A stretch of DNA of 64,000 bases, from positions 62,001-126,000 of the forward strand of contig WHUZ01000112.1 in assembly GCA_015179045.1 (NCBI GenBank), given 5' to 3'. This stretch comes from Kalaharituber pfeilii. Lineage: Eukaryota; Ascomycota; Pezizomycetes; Pezizales; Pezizaceae. Below are positions 10,454 to 23,324 of this stretch, in pieces (the first letter of the stretch is position 1; each line of letters starts with the position of its first letter). The notes under the pieces were generated by a model. It was not told where the DNA came from. It saw nothing but the letters and a program-made list of their open reading frames with translations, and did not search any database. The position numbers were made by a program, and so were the translations under genes.

Positions 10454-13400
10454 ATGGCTATGTTCTGGAAGAAGAAGGACAGCACCCAACAATCGTCAGT
10501 TGTCGACCGAAGGAAAAGGGATATATTATTGAAGCCATTCGGGTTAGAGAGCCGCAGCCGCTCCCGAAGTCGCAGTCCTGGTGTTCTCAGTTCCACTGCA
10601 CTCGATCAACAGCCATCTCAAAGCGTCCACGGTAAAGCGGGCGACGCAGAGCAGGGCAAAGTGCAAGATGCTGGCCCTACGATACAGCAGAATGCCGGAA
10701 GTTCAACCCTGCCTCAGATAGATCGTCGGGATGAGGAGAGGCCTAACTCCCTTGCACCCGGTGCGCAAAATGAGAACCATTCCACCGTTCACGAACCTTG
10801 CCACAACGACACTCCTACCGAACCAGCCAAGCAACAGCAAAAGGATATTTCTCCTAACTTGTGGGTGAAAGCGCACGAGAGACTTTCGGAGAAAAACAAA
10901 AAGGTTCTAGCAGAGTGCGGAATAAATATCAATGAAGAATCAAGTCAAACAGCTGGATTTTTGGATGGTGTCCTGAGTGTTGCAAAGCAGACGCAAGAGA
11001 AAGCAGAAGCCAAAAGATGGAAATTTAATGTTGGGAGTGTGCAAATAGATTTGTTTCAAAAGGCGCAAGCTATAGTCCACTGGATTGATAAGTTCAAGAA
11101 TATTGGGGATATTGTCGTACAGTACGACCCAGGGCATGCTGCATTACCTTGGGCGGGAGTCAGATTTATCTTGCAGGCAAGTAATTTCCACAGTTCTCTT
11201 GCTACCTTCCCGGGAGTTTTATCGATGTGAAGCTCGTCTACGTATCAATTAGTGCGGGTTGCGGCAGGCTATTGTATGGGTGCTAACATGTTTCGGTCAC
11301 CAGATCATTGTTGATAGGCAAGAGTCTATGGAAGCAGCAGTGATCGGAATGGAGCGAATTGCTATGCTCATCAGTAGAGGTAAAATATATGAACAGTTGT
11401 ATCTAGCAACTCAAGAGGTACCTGTAGGGGCCAGCAGAGCAATGGATGACCTTCGCGAAGCTCTTGAAAAATTGTATGTGGCTATACTGAGCCTTTTGAG
11501 CATTCTCATAGAACGCTTTACAAATAATGCAGGTACACACACAGAGTGAGTCCTCCTGGGTTTATACGATTGCTAATTATAATACAACTACCGTTTACAT
11601 TAGCGCGACATGTTCTGGACAGCGTAATGCACCCAGGAGCTATTCTGGAAGAACTCAACGCTCTCGATGGACCAGAGTCTGCCGTCAATATAGCAGCTAG
11701 TGTAATGGAAAGCTGCTGTAAGTGTACCAGAATGGCACCCTCTTTACGCTCTGTAGCTAATTTAATGGTGCGGCTACAATATAGATCAAGCAGAGTCAAG
11801 GCACTTTCATAAAGGTACGCACCAGCCCAGTATGCCTGATATACTAATCTAATTTCGCTTGATGTAGATCAGTTTGACAGTCTCAAAACGCTTCTGAAAA
11901 ACTATGAGCCCATGATAACTCGATTGGAAACCACTGTCACCAAGATGTACAAAAGGATGGAAGGTATTTTACATTGCCAATACTAACTCTCTTCATGAAT
12001 GTGGAATAATCATTCCTGGACATAGAAAAGGAGAGAATCAAGATCCTCCGATGGTTCTCCGAGGTCCCATATCGCAGTCACCACGACCTTGCACAAGAGG
12101 GTCGTGTAGAGGGTACAGGACAATGGCTTTTTCAAAGACAACAATTCCAAGACTGGCTAAAATCGCAGCGGTCGCAAATGTTATGGCTACATGGGATTCG
12201 TAAGTTGACCTTGTTATTAACCACATTGGAGATCTAGTAACTGCTGGCTGACTGATTAACATCACCTAGCCGGTGCTGGAAAGACAAAACTCGTGTGAGT
12301 GTCAAAAGTTATTTTTTGTAACGTTTGCAGCTAACAAAGCCTTGGCTACACTTTATAGCTCCGCTGTCATTGATCACTTGGAGCAAAGAGTGGACAAAGT
12401 TGCATTCTTCTATTGCAAACGCGATGAAGATGCGCGTCGTGACAGGCAGCGAATTTTACTGTCCCTGGCGAAACAGCTCTGTTGTCATGATCAAAAGACA
12501 ATTTGTGCAGTTGCACAGGAAGCCTACACAAAAGAACACCAAGATCCGTCTGCCAGGAAGCATCTTTCAGCTGATGCAACCATCAACCTTCTCACACAAT
12601 TGGCTCAATGCTACCAAGACCTAGTACTTGTCCTTGATGCTCTGGATGAATGCCAGCCAAAAACAATAGATTTGATTCTAGATGCATTCTTTGCCATCAT
12701 TAACAAGTCAAAGGTTCCTATCAAAGTGTTGGTATCCAGCCGCCATAGCCTTGATATTGAAGACCGTATGCAAAGGTATCCTCATGTATCAATTCATGCA
12801 CAAGACAATGCTGAAGATATCAAAAACTATATCGAATCTGAATTGAGGAGGAGGATCAAATGGAAGAGACTGCTTCGGGGAAAGGTGCCACCAAACCTTA
12901 GAGCGGAGATCCAGGAAGTTCTCCTGAGAGATGCCAATGGAATGTAAGTTATATCCTATCTCTACGCTAAAGATTCTTCGCTCAAGCCCAGTATTGAGGG
13001 TGAGAGTTTACCGGTCATCCATTTTAGAGTACTTACAATTTCAATAGGTTTCTCTGGGTCGATTATCAAATACGGGAGCTCTGTAACCTTCACCTTGAGC
13101 GGGATATTCGTAAACGCTTGGGAAAGCTACCAAAAGATTTAACAGAGGTTTATCATGAAATCATGACTTCAATAGCATCTCAACCTGGCAGTGCACCTGT
13201 ACTCGCAGAGCGTGCCCTCAAGTGGATGCTTGTTTCCTGCAGACCGTTGAAAATGAGGGAATTGTGTGCAGCTGCAGACCTTGACCCGACACTCCCAATA
13301 AATCCATCCAGCCTGAGGGAAGGAACAGAGTCTACAACACCACCTGACTTCGAAGTTCTGCTGGGCTTTTGTAGGGGATTACTTGTTGGGGACAAGAAAC

Positions 13401-14758
13401 TGAATGTTATCCGATTTGCTCACTTGTCTGTGCAGGAATATCTTGAAACAAAGCATTTTAAGTGGGGTATTTTGGATGCGCAACTTCTTGTCTCTGAGGC
13501 TTGTTTATGGACGCTCCAGAATCCGTATGAGATTATCTCAGAAGCGGAGGAGGGAGGGCAACGCGGGGATGAGCGGCGCCTACGTACTCTGTATCACTAC
13601 TCTGCTGGTCAATGGTTCAGACATTGCCAATCCTATCAATCTCTAATTATGTCCTTAGATGACACAGCAGCGACCGCCTTGAAGTATCCACGGGAACTCA
13701 TATTGCTGCATAGTTTCCTGGGCTCACTCACCGAACCTAGTGAAGCTTATGTGGAGTGGGCAATTTGGTTGCGTCACCGGAGACCATGGCAGGACCTTAA
13801 GGAGCTATGGAATCTCATAGGTTCAACGCCATTACAACCCATTTTTGCGTTGGCAATGAGTGGCCTGGGAGAGTTGGTTAGCTGCATGTGGGCCTCAGAG
13901 GACGTCAACCCGGACCTATGGAACAATGCTGGAGCACCCTTGTTATGTTTGGCTGCTAGGGGTGGAGAAGCATGGACAGTGAACCAAATGCTGGACAGGG
14001 GGGCCGATATCAACGTTGTAGGTGGTGAGGAGGGAACTGCCCTATGTGCGGCTGCATATCACGGACATAAGGAAATCGTCTCACTCCTGCTGGATCGAGG
14101 CGCCGATGTGAACATTGTCGGCGACGAGTATGGGACAGCCCTGGGTGCAGCTGCACATGGGAGTCAGATCAAGATCGCTAAACTCCTACTCAATCGAGGG
14201 GCTGATGTGAACATCGTTGGAGGCAAGTATGGAACTGCGTTGGGTGCAGCTGCATATTGGGGACATAATGACATCCTGTCACTCTTGCTGGATCGGGGTG
14301 CTGATGCCAACATTGCGTGCGACGGCCAATATGGAACTGCCCTATATACGGCTGCCTTCTCGGGACGTAAGGAGACAGTCATACTCCTGCTGGACCGAGC
14401 GGCTGACATGGACGCTGTGTGCGGCGGGGAGTATGGAACTGCGCTATGTGCAGCGACGTATCGGGGACATGAGGAAATCGTCTCCCTCCTGCTGGATCGA
14501 GGAGCTGATATTAACATTGTTGGAGGCAAGTATGGAACTGCTCTTGGTGTAGCTGCTTATCATGGACATATGGAAATCGCCTCACTCCTTCTGAATCGAG
14601 GGGCCCACCCATTTCCGGCCCTGCCGGATAATTTCCGTTCGCCGCTTGCTTGGGCAGCTGCAAGAGGGCACGAAGATTTGGTGCAACTGCTGGAGTCAAA
14701 GAGAGGCAACTCAGCACCAAATGAAGAAACCAGTGCTATTGATAAGTTCGACCTTTGA
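10454..14758 (+). CDS. NLR-A: NACHT-ankyrin STAND receptor (1228 aa, nine exons)
   Basis: Exons 10454-11176, 11304-11532, 11604-11717, 11785-11814, 11868-11963, 12026-12199, 12270-12294, 12359-12943 and 13048-14758 sum to 3687 nt with no stop. The N-terminus has RRKRDILLKPFG (about 19-30) and an RS run. An NWD-type NACHT N-terminal domain follows from about 137 (LWVKAHERL, then VQYDPGHAALPWAGVRF). NACHT has Walker A GIPGAGKT (about 454-461, with an intron inside the proline codon) and Walker B LVLVLDALDEC (about 552-562). The C-terminus is ankyrin repeats (about 945-1215) with near-identical units around LLLDRGAD and YGTAL. Such proteins act in fungal non-self recognition and regulated cell death (family knowledge). 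The exon-intron plan is identical to NLR-B. Intron 1 uses a GC donor (CAG/GCAAGT). Intact. Confidence 0.93.
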
Positions 14759-14816
14759 TTTCATGATTCGGTTGTATGGACTCCAGAATAGTCGCCTTTT
14801 GAGTAGAGGTTATAAT

Positions 14817-15244
14817 TTTTTTTTTTTATTTTTTTTATTTTTTTTTTGTTTATATCATTACTCGCATGCCGCCCTAAGGGCTCTGGCGAGATTAGTTACA
14901 TGTATGAGGAAAGAATAAGGAAAAATTAGAAAGTGGTATCGTCCCCGTTCCCGAAGTATTCATCCTGCCCGTACTCAATAACGATAAATGAAAATTTGAC
15001 ATTAATGGTCTCTGTTCCCGAAGTATCTGTCCCGTCCTTATCCTACGACCCATTCCAATATTTCTATCTGGGGATCCTTGTCCTTGTTCTTGGCCTTGGG
15101 TGGCGTTGTCAGGTCTGTCCTCCCCGCTGGCCACTTCCGCCTCCATGTCCTGCAGCGCGTGAGCACGTGTGTGGTGGTTTCCTCCTCCTCGCCGCACCAC
15201 CGGCACTCCGGGCCGTCAGCTTTGCCGATGTCGTATTGCCATTT
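14817..15244 (-). mobile_element. 5'-truncated LINE insertion just after NLR-A
   Basis: An 11-bp duplication GAGGTTATAAT flanks it (14806-14816 and 15245-15255). Minus-strand sequence encodes the ORF2 C-terminal zinc knuckle: YDIGKADGPECRWCG then ETTTHVLTRC, a CxxC-H-C pattern found at the end of fungal LINE ORF2. The 3' hairpin (CTCGCC...GGGCGGCATGCGAG) and an interrupted A tract follow. The insertion begins 58 bp beyond the NLR-A stop codon and may supply or disturb its 3' UTR. Confidence 0.88.
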
Positions 15245-15518
15245 GAGGTTATAATATGTGTTTGAAATTAAAACGCTTTTGCAGAATACGTCATAACGTT
15301 CCCTCTTCTGATTCAGTGCAGCATGGTATCGTAATTATGTTGTGTTTCGTAGTTTGGAGCACTAGCAAATCACAAGTTCGAGCTCTTGTAACGACAGAGC
15401 CTATATCAATTTTTTCTACAAGAAAAGTGTCCACTTTGAAACCGCAAGCTCGCAACTGTGAAGAACAAGTATTGCAGTTACCTGATGATTTCCCTTTACC
15501 TTTATATGTGATGGAAAC

Positions 15519-15521
<3 letters not shown>

Positions 15522-15554
<33 letters not shown>

Positions 15555-16000
15555 CATTACTCGCGTGCCGCCTGAAGGCTATGGCGAGGTTTTCCTAAAT
15601 ACAAAATAATAATAATAAAATAATAATAAAATTAGTTAAGACCGTGCCCAGACCCATCCCTTCATTCTTCCCCTGCCCACAGTAATACCTTGGCCGCTTT
15701 CGCCCCCCCCTCCTTCGGTTGTCTCAGTCCGTCCGCCCCTTCTGGCAGTCGGTCCTTCCACGGCTTGCAGCTGGTCGTTATGTGCGTGAAGTTCTCCGGG
15801 GCCTTTCCGCACCATCTGCACTCTGGTGAGTCCGCCTTGCCTATTCGATATCTCCACTCTTTTAGTCCTTTATTTCCAAGGATGCCCGCCAACGTTGATA
15901 CTAATTGGCGATTGCCTAGCTCTTGTAAGGGTCGATATGATAACTTTAGCCGGTTTCTTTCCTCAGCTCTGAGCGCCTTCCCCTCCTGTCGTATGCCCGC
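15522..16000 (-). mobile_element. second 5'-truncated LINE insertion, same family
   Basis: A 12-bp duplication GATGGAAACTAT flanks it (15510-15521 and 16001-16012). The minus strand encodes WRYRIGKADSPECRWCG and THITTSC, homologous to the insertion at 14.8 kb, then a 3' UTR with TTATTATTATT runs, the LINE terminal hairpin and about 28 A residues. The long pure A tract suggests a fairly recent event. Confidence 0.88.
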
Positions 16001-16144
16001 GATGGAAACTATGACTAGCTAAGGGATAGAGTGCTTCAGATAGAAACCGATCATCCCCGGGAAACCGATCAATTCCCTTAACCTACATACAGAGCTACTG
16101 TGCATGAAAATGACACTCAAGTAGGCTCAAATCAAAGCCAGAAC

Positions 16145-16199
16145 TTTTTTTTTTTTATATCACATGACCCCGCATGCACCTATTCGCAATGGCAGGGCC
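16145..16199 (-). mobile_element. hairpin-sized retroposon, family 2 (diverged)
   Basis: Poly(T), then the complement of the family-2 unit with several substitutions (CATGACCCCGCATG, ATGGCAGGGCC). Duplication AAAGCCAGAAC/AAAGCCAGAGC at 16134-16144 and 16200-16210. Confidence 0.7.
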
Positions 16200-18399
16200 A
16201 AAGCCAGAGCATGAGAGGACACTGGCATAGTAATTTATATTTCACACTTTCGTTTCTAAGTTTGTAGTATATGAGAGGTAAAATATATACAACTATATTC
16301 TAGAGTATACTTTTGAGTTAGAATATATAAATAAGATTATCTTAAGCCTTTACAACTTAATATATTCTTTATTATTTATATTAAAATTATATATTAAGTT
16401 TTATAACTATTAGTTCAATCTGTACTAGTACTAGATAAGATATAATCTATAGAAAGGAAGTAATTAGGATAAGAATACTTTTTCCAACTATTAAATACAG
16501 TTAATATTTTATAGAATAGTAAATATATATAGGTAATATATTAAGTATAACTTAAATTAAGTATACTAATTTTAAATTTGTAGTTAAAAAACTATATCTA
16601 TAGTATCTATAATATGATATATCTTATTGCCTTATAGAATACTCTTTTCTAACCCTTATAAGCTTATATTTATTTTAAAATATACTACTTGCCTACCTAC
16701 TAATAATAATAGTATTATGAGTATCAGATTATAATATAAAATTAGTAAAAGCTTAAAATTTATTATATAGTATTATAAGTACTATAATATATATTTTTAT
16801 TAGTTTATATAATTTATTTAGTTATTAATCTAAATCTTATTTAACTTTTAAGAGGAAAAGAATTAAAGATACTAGTTTGCAATTAAGCTTTATATATATT
16901 AAATAGAAAAGTATATATAAATACTACTACTTTTTTAGATATTTAAGTTTCTAATAACTTTATCTTTAAAAATTTAGCTATATAGATAGCTTTACTACTT
17001 CTTTTCCTTTCTAATATTTTTTTAGATTTAATATATATAACTAGTATAAAGAGTATAAAAGAATACTATTAAGTAGTAATATATATAAATTTAAAAGTTA
17101 TACTAATATAAGAATTACTAGAATATATAAAAAATAGTAATAAAGAAATTTAATAAAGTAAATATTATAATAATTTAAATATAAGTAATTTTAGTTATTA
17201 TAGAGTACGTTGGAAGTAAGCCATTTACTAAATAACTAAGTGTGTCATAAAATATAATTAAATATAAGTCACAGAAAATAAAGTAGTTAAGGTAGTAAAA
17301 AAGCTTTATATTTATTAGAGTTGAGTTTCAGGTCCTTGCTCTTTTAACTCCAGTAAGTCAGGCTTCTATTCATACAAAATATAGTTCTTTAAAGCTGCTA
17401 ACAAATTCAGCTTAAAAGGATTTCGGAGATTAAGCCGAACCCTAAAAAATGCTAAGTAACAGCTTTTCTTCTTGACCAACCCTTACAATAAATTCTAGGA
17501 CAACAAATGTGAGAACTTGAAACCACTAATACAAGCCTCTATGTAAAAATACCATCATAACTCTAATTGCTATGCAGAGACTAATATTAAAGATAGAAAA
17601 AGGTTATTGTATAAGTAAAGAATTAGTATAACAGGAACTATCAGAAGAGTCAATAACTCAGATTGCTAATCTTAGTAGCTACTTACTTCTTAACTAAGAA
17701 AGCTCTACTACCACTAGCCTAACTAGTATTGGATTAGCTAAATACTTAACTAATAGGTCTTATAGTTGGTAGTACCTTTCAAGAATACTTTAACAAGATG
17801 GTATTATAGTATAAGAACAATTATACCTATAATATTAGTTATAATAAATATTATTTTAGTAAAAATCTTATTATAATAAAAAAAATAGAGAGATTTTTTA
17901 TATATATAAGTAAAGAAAGTATTTTTACTATAGTAAAAATTAGTTATAGTAAAGAAATTAATTAAATTTTTACTTATATTTAGTAAGTAAGTTTTTTTTT
18001 TAAAAAAAAAACTTATCTAAGAAGTTAAAAAATGAAGCTAAAAACTAACTTAAATAGAGATTATTTATATAGTAAAATATAAAATTTTTAACTTATATTT
18101 ATTTTAACTTATTAGTTTAAGTTTTTTAATATAAAAAAAACTAATTTATTAATTAAGTCTTTTTTTTTAAAAGAAAATCCAACTTATATTAAAAAACTTA
18201 TAAGTTAAATTAACAAGTATTTGTAATTAATATAAATACTAATATAAATTAGAAGTTAATAAAAGTATTTTAATCTTATTTACTTTTTATTTATAAATTA
18301 TATTTTATTAAATATTAGTTATTATAGATATATAGAACTTAGTTTTATTATATATTAAAACTAAATATTATAGGTATAAAGACTATATAATATAATTTA

Positions 18400-18652
18400 G
18401 AAAGGCAGTTACTTAGTATAAAGTATATAGTAGAGTAAAATAATTTATATATAAAATAAAAAAATAATAGATTTTAGAATTATAGAAAACTTAAAATACT
18501 ACTAGTATTTTAATTTTTCTAACTATACTATTACTAGCTAGTACTTATATAGATTTAAGTATAATTATATATAACTAATTAATAAATAAATAAATAAATA
18601 ATAATATAATAACTCTATATTAATATATATAGTAATAAACTTATATAAAAGA
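18400..18652. mobile_element. RIP-mutated LTR copy
   Basis: 18467-18592 aligns without gaps, at an offset of 368 bp, to 18835-18960 of the intact solo LTR. Almost every difference is C to T or G to A. It probably continues downstream of the inserted LTR, from about 19360 (for example TTAGCTTTAATAAGC near the fresh TTAATAAAGCTTCC). Confidence 0.8.
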
Positions 18653-19358
18653 TGTTACGGGCGTGAGGGGCTCGGCTCCGGTGGGCGCTGGAAGGGACCG
18701 GATGTTACGGCTACGGTGGGGTGAATACGGCGGGTCGGAATGGCTACGGAGGTGTATACGGCGGACCGGAAGGGCAGCTACTCAGTGTGGAGCGCGCAGC
18801 GGAGCGGAGCGATTCACGGGCGTAATGAGGGAACGATAGGTTCAGAGTTATAGAGGACTTAGGACACCGCTAGTGTCTTGATTCTTCTAACTATGCTATC
18901 GCCAGCCGGCGCTTATATAGACTTCAGCGCAGCCATACATGAGGAGTCAACAAATGAATAATTGGCTGGCAATGCGGCGATTCCTTATCAATGCCAATAC
19001 CGGTGGTAATAGGCACACGTAACGAAAACATGCAAAAATAGTACGGGACAAAGATAACGAATGTACTAATGCATGTGCGTATATTAATAAAGCTTCCGTA
19101 ACTCGAGTGTATGCATCAAGCTGCATTCCGAATGACACACCCTTCCATAGTACTTCCCTATCTAAACGATGCGAGAATCAACAGCCAAGCCTAACGGGTG
19201 ATCAGTCCGGTCAATCAGCATTGGTCTTATATTCGATTGCAGGGTAAGCGTTATCCCCTTGGCGGGTAAGTCTTCACCTTTAGCCGTGACAGCTAGTTAG
19301 TAGTGGAACCCTTGCCCCTTGCCACAGTGGTAGGTAAGTTTCCACCCTAGCCGTAACA
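18653..19358. mobile_element. unmutated solo LTR (706 bp)
   Basis: Begins TGTTACGGGCGTG and ends CTAGCCGTAACA (TG...CA). It is flanked by the 5-bp duplication AAAGA at 18648-18652 and 19359-19363. GC content is far above its surroundings. No internal retrotransposon region is attached, so it is a solo LTR left by recombination between two LTRs. Superfamily (Ty3 or Ty1) cannot be told. Confidence 0.88.
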
Positions 19359-20760
19359 AAAGAAATATACAATAATATTATAGATATAAAATAATAATAT
19401 ATATCAATATATATATATATATATATTAGCTTTAATAAGCTAAGTATATTACAGACCTAAAGATCTTACTATAAATATTTAATATATACTTTCTTAGTAC
19501 TACTCTATTTAATAAATGAATAAATTTATTACTAAGTTCAATAGATAATTAGTTTAGTTTATTATTATTGATCTTATATAGTAATTTAAAATAAGTATTT
19601 CTTTAGTTGAATAAGTTTTATTATAGCTATATTAGTATAAAAGTATTATTATATTATAAAATTATTTTTTATTTATTTAGAATAATAATACTATTAAATT
19701 ATTATTTAGAAATATATATTATATATATATAAAATTTATAATATTATATAATATAAATATATATATATATAACTATTTTTAATTAAATTATAGTATTAAA
19801 AAATAGATTAAAAAGTTAAATATAAAAAAAAAAAAAAATTAATATATATAAAAATATAACTTTTTAATATAATATAATATAATAAAAGTTTAAAAAAATA
19901 TTTTTTAACTTTAAAATAAAATCTTAAAATACTAACTAAAATTAAATATTATAAATATATTATAAACTTAAAAAAAAATTAAAAAAAAATTAAGTTTTCT
20001 TTATATTTAGTAAAAGTTAATTTTCTATATTAATATTAATTTAACTTATTAATTTAACTTTTTATTATATAATTAATAAACTACTATTTTAATTTTAATA
20101 TTTTTAATATTAATTTAAATAAAATATTTATAATATTAAATACTATTAACTTATTTAAAAGATAAAATATAAATATATACTAGTATAATTTTAGTAAACC
20201 TTTTAATACTAGTATATATATACTATTAAGTATATATAATTATAATCTTAATATAATAAAAATTAATATTTAGAAGAATTTAACTATAGAAATAGAAGAC
20301 TAAGTTAAAGTAATAAATAGACTAACTTTTAAGTACTAAAATATAGTTTTCTTTCTAGTTATTAGTAATATTAAGGATAATAGATCTAAATATAATTTTT
20401 GTTAGTAAGTAAATAAGTATTAGAGGAAGAGAAGAAGATACTATATTAAGTAAAGATAATAAAGAAGCTAAAAATTAGTCTATATACTTAGACTTATACT
20501 AAATCATATACTGCTAAATAATGAATAGTTATTATTTATTTACTATAATCATAAAGTAAATAGTTAGTAGATATATAAATTATAAATATAGAGTATAAGT
20601 GATACACAAGCTAATAGTAGTAGATAGAGTTATAGTCATATAAATATACTATATAAGCTATATAGAGAACTAGTAAGTATTACTAGTTAAGTAGTAGATA
20701 GTAACTTTCTATATTTACTAGATTTATTATAATACATTAGTAAGAAACTTATTCATATTC

Positions 20761-21189
20761 CAAGGCATTATATGCATCAGATACGCTAATGCCACGGGAC
20801 GTCAACTATTTTACATAGTGATACACTCTTTTTACTCGCAGAGTCAGAGTCTGGATGCCACTCTGAGTCAGCTCAACTCTGCAATGGGTGAGTATTTACT
20901 GTAGCTTTTGGACTTGGGCTTATTTTCACTTACACTCTCAACTACAGCCTAATATTTACTACATTATTAACTATAGACCTATATGTCCTACGTTATCAAG
21001 TACAGACCACGTTATCAAGAATAAAGTGTGTTCTCAAGTGTGACCTGAATTAGTAGTTAGCTACTCGCGCCTACAGCGCTTATTGCATAAATTTTGTTTT
21101 ACCGTGCCATGTCATGTTTGACAATCAATTGTTTATTCATTCATAGCTAGCTATCCCAGTCTATATACGGGTGCCCTTTCATCCTTCCA
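20761..21189. other. intergenic, no gene seen
   Basis: Base composition returns to normal. A small imperfect palindrome lies around 20840-20875 (CAGAGTCAGAGT / ACTCTGAGTCAG). Nothing else recognised. Confidence 0.4.
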
Positions 21190-22740
21190 CCATTTTACTA
21201 TTCCATGCCATCATCTATCGTGCTACTGCTCCTATACGTTCTCATCCTGCCACAAATTATACCCTCGATTGACCTGTTGAATTGTGCTTCTATTCCTTCA
21301 TCATGTACCGTCGAGGGAGACCTGTCGTATTTGTTAATTGGACCCCATACTATCATATCCTGCATGGTGGAAATGGACCTGCAATACCTGTAACTTGAGC
21401 CTACTCTACTACATCTCGTGTCATCGGTGTAGAATCTGCTGCACCTGTCATTCAGCTCATGTTGCCATATCTCGTGCCATCATGTAGGACCTGACATACG
21501 TGTTAAATTGAGCTCATTCTGCCACATCTTGCATCCTGAGCCTATTCTACCACATCTCGTACCGTCGTGTAGGACCTGCCGTACCTGTTATTCAGCTCAT
21601 ATTGCCATATCTCGTGCCGTCATGTAGGACCTGACATATATGTTAAATTGAGCTCATTCTGCCATATCTCGTGCGGTGGAAATACCTGTAAACTGAGCCT
21701 ATTCTACCACACCTCGTGCCATCGTGTAGGACCTGAAGTACTTGTCATTCAGCTCATATTGCCATATCTCATGCCATGGTGTAGGACCTGACATACGTGT
21801 TAAATTGAGCTCATTCTGCCACTTCTCGCGCGGTGGAAATGGACCTGCAATACCTGTAAATTGAGTTCATTCTATCACATCGCGCACTGTAGAAATAGAC
21901 CTAAATAACCTATTAAATTAAGCTCATTCTACTACATCTCATACCATCAACAGGGATCTGTCATACTTGTAACATTCAGCTGATGTTGCCTCATAGCTTG
22001 CTGTCGAGAGAGGCCTACCATACCTGTTAAATTGAACTCATTCTACCACCTCTCGTGCTATCAAGAGAGATGTGCCATACCTATTAAATTGAGCTCATGT
22101 TGCCTCATTGCGCACTGTCGAGGAAGACCTGTCGTACCTGTCAAATTCAGCTCATGTTGCCACATATCGCGCTGACATGTAGGATCTGCCGTACCTGTCA
22201 TTCAGCTCATTCTGCCATATATCGCGTGGTAGAAATACCTGTAACTTGAGCCTATTCTACCACATCTCGTGTCGTCATGTAGAACCTGCCGTACCTGCCA
22301 TTCAGCTTATGTTGCCATATCTCATGCCATCGTGTAGGATCTGACAACGTCTTAAATTCAGCTCATCCTGCTACATCTCGCACCATCGTATAGGACCTGT
22401 CATACCTATTAAATTCAGCTCATTCTGCCACCTCTCGCACCGGGAAGGGAGACCTTCCATAGCTGTGAAATGCAGCTCATTTCCCGCCATCGAGTAGTAC
22501 CTTATACCTATTAAATTGAGCTCATTCTGCCACCTCTCGCATCGTCAAGGGAGGCCTTCCATACCTGTTGAATTCAGCACAGGCGTACCTGTAAAGTTGA
22601 GCTCACTCTGCTGCATCTGCAGTATGGAAAGGGATCTGTTGATAGGAGTCTGTAGTACTTCTCAGGCCATCTACTTCTGCCGCACTTGTTGCATTTTTGG
22701 CATCAAAGAACATTCTGTTATTTTCAGCATGTAGGTACAT
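21190..22740. repeat. second array of the ~57-bp repeat, inverted
   Basis: Units such as AAATTGAGCTCATTCTGCCA, CATCTCGTGCCATC and GACCTGCCGTACCTGT are the reverse complement of the repeat at 0.2-2.1 kb. About 25 diverged units. Short open frames inside it are not taken as genes. Confidence 0.85.
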
Positions 22741-22790
22741 TGTGCAATTTCTTGCCACTGAGGTCTCTTCTTTATTCTTTATGTAACTAA

Positions 22791-22860
22791 AACCTCGCCC
22801 ATAGCCCACAGGGCGGCATGCGAGTAATGATATTAAAAAAAAAAAAAAAAAAATCTATTA
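22791..22860 (+). mobile_element. hairpin-sized retroposon, family 1 (LINE 3' end)
   Basis: CCTCGCCCATAGCCCACAGG then GCGGCATGCGAGTAATGAT and about 19 A. The near-duplication ATGTAACTAA/ATGTATCTAA flanks it at 22781-22790 and 22861-22870. Confidence 0.75.
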
Positions 22861-22870
22861 ATGTATCTAA

Positions 22871-23324
22871 CAACCTAGTCCAATACCAGAGAACAAAGCA
22901 TATACATATTCACTACTATTTCATATAAAAACATCTTGCTACTAGTAATTTCTCTCTTAACTACCTCTATACAGATACTAACCATTCTAACCTCTGCACC
23001 AAAGTACTCCAGCATTTGAAGCATATCAGGTTTGCTCACAAACTTAGATGTAGCATCTAAGAGAGTGGGTTGAAACACACATCCATTGCACACATTTTGC
23101 AGTTACACATATGTAGTTCATTTCATCTGTTTCATCTGCCTATCGCGCACTCGTTTTTTCCCAGCGCTTATATCACTTCTGGTTACACTACTTTCTTTGT
23201 ATGTCTACCATCATATATATAAGTGTCTATCTTTGCAACTTCTCGCTCAATAGACTTAACAGTATTACTACCTCTTTCCTTCGTGAATAGCTTTATCGCC
23301 ATACGCAGCAACCGCATAGTTTAT
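22871..23324. other. intergenic, no gene seen
   Basis: Only short unsupported frames, such as a 72-codon minus-strand frame ending at 22875. Confidence 0.4.

Larger units (their letters stand above)
16230..20760. other. very AT-rich block with RIP signature, no genes
   Basis: Apart from the solo LTR at 18.65-19.36 kb, nearly all sequence is A/T. Remaining C is mostly followed by T and remaining G mostly preceded by A, so CpA, CpG and CpC are nearly absent. That is what repeat-induced point mutation leaves in ascomycete repeats. No frame is open beyond short length. A few stretches (17300-17760) are less depleted. Confidence 0.85.

Noticed and set aside
15350..15410. tRNA gene suggested by AAGTTCGAGCTCTTG
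   Set aside because: No acceptor stem or A box at the right distance; cloverleaf cannot be formed.
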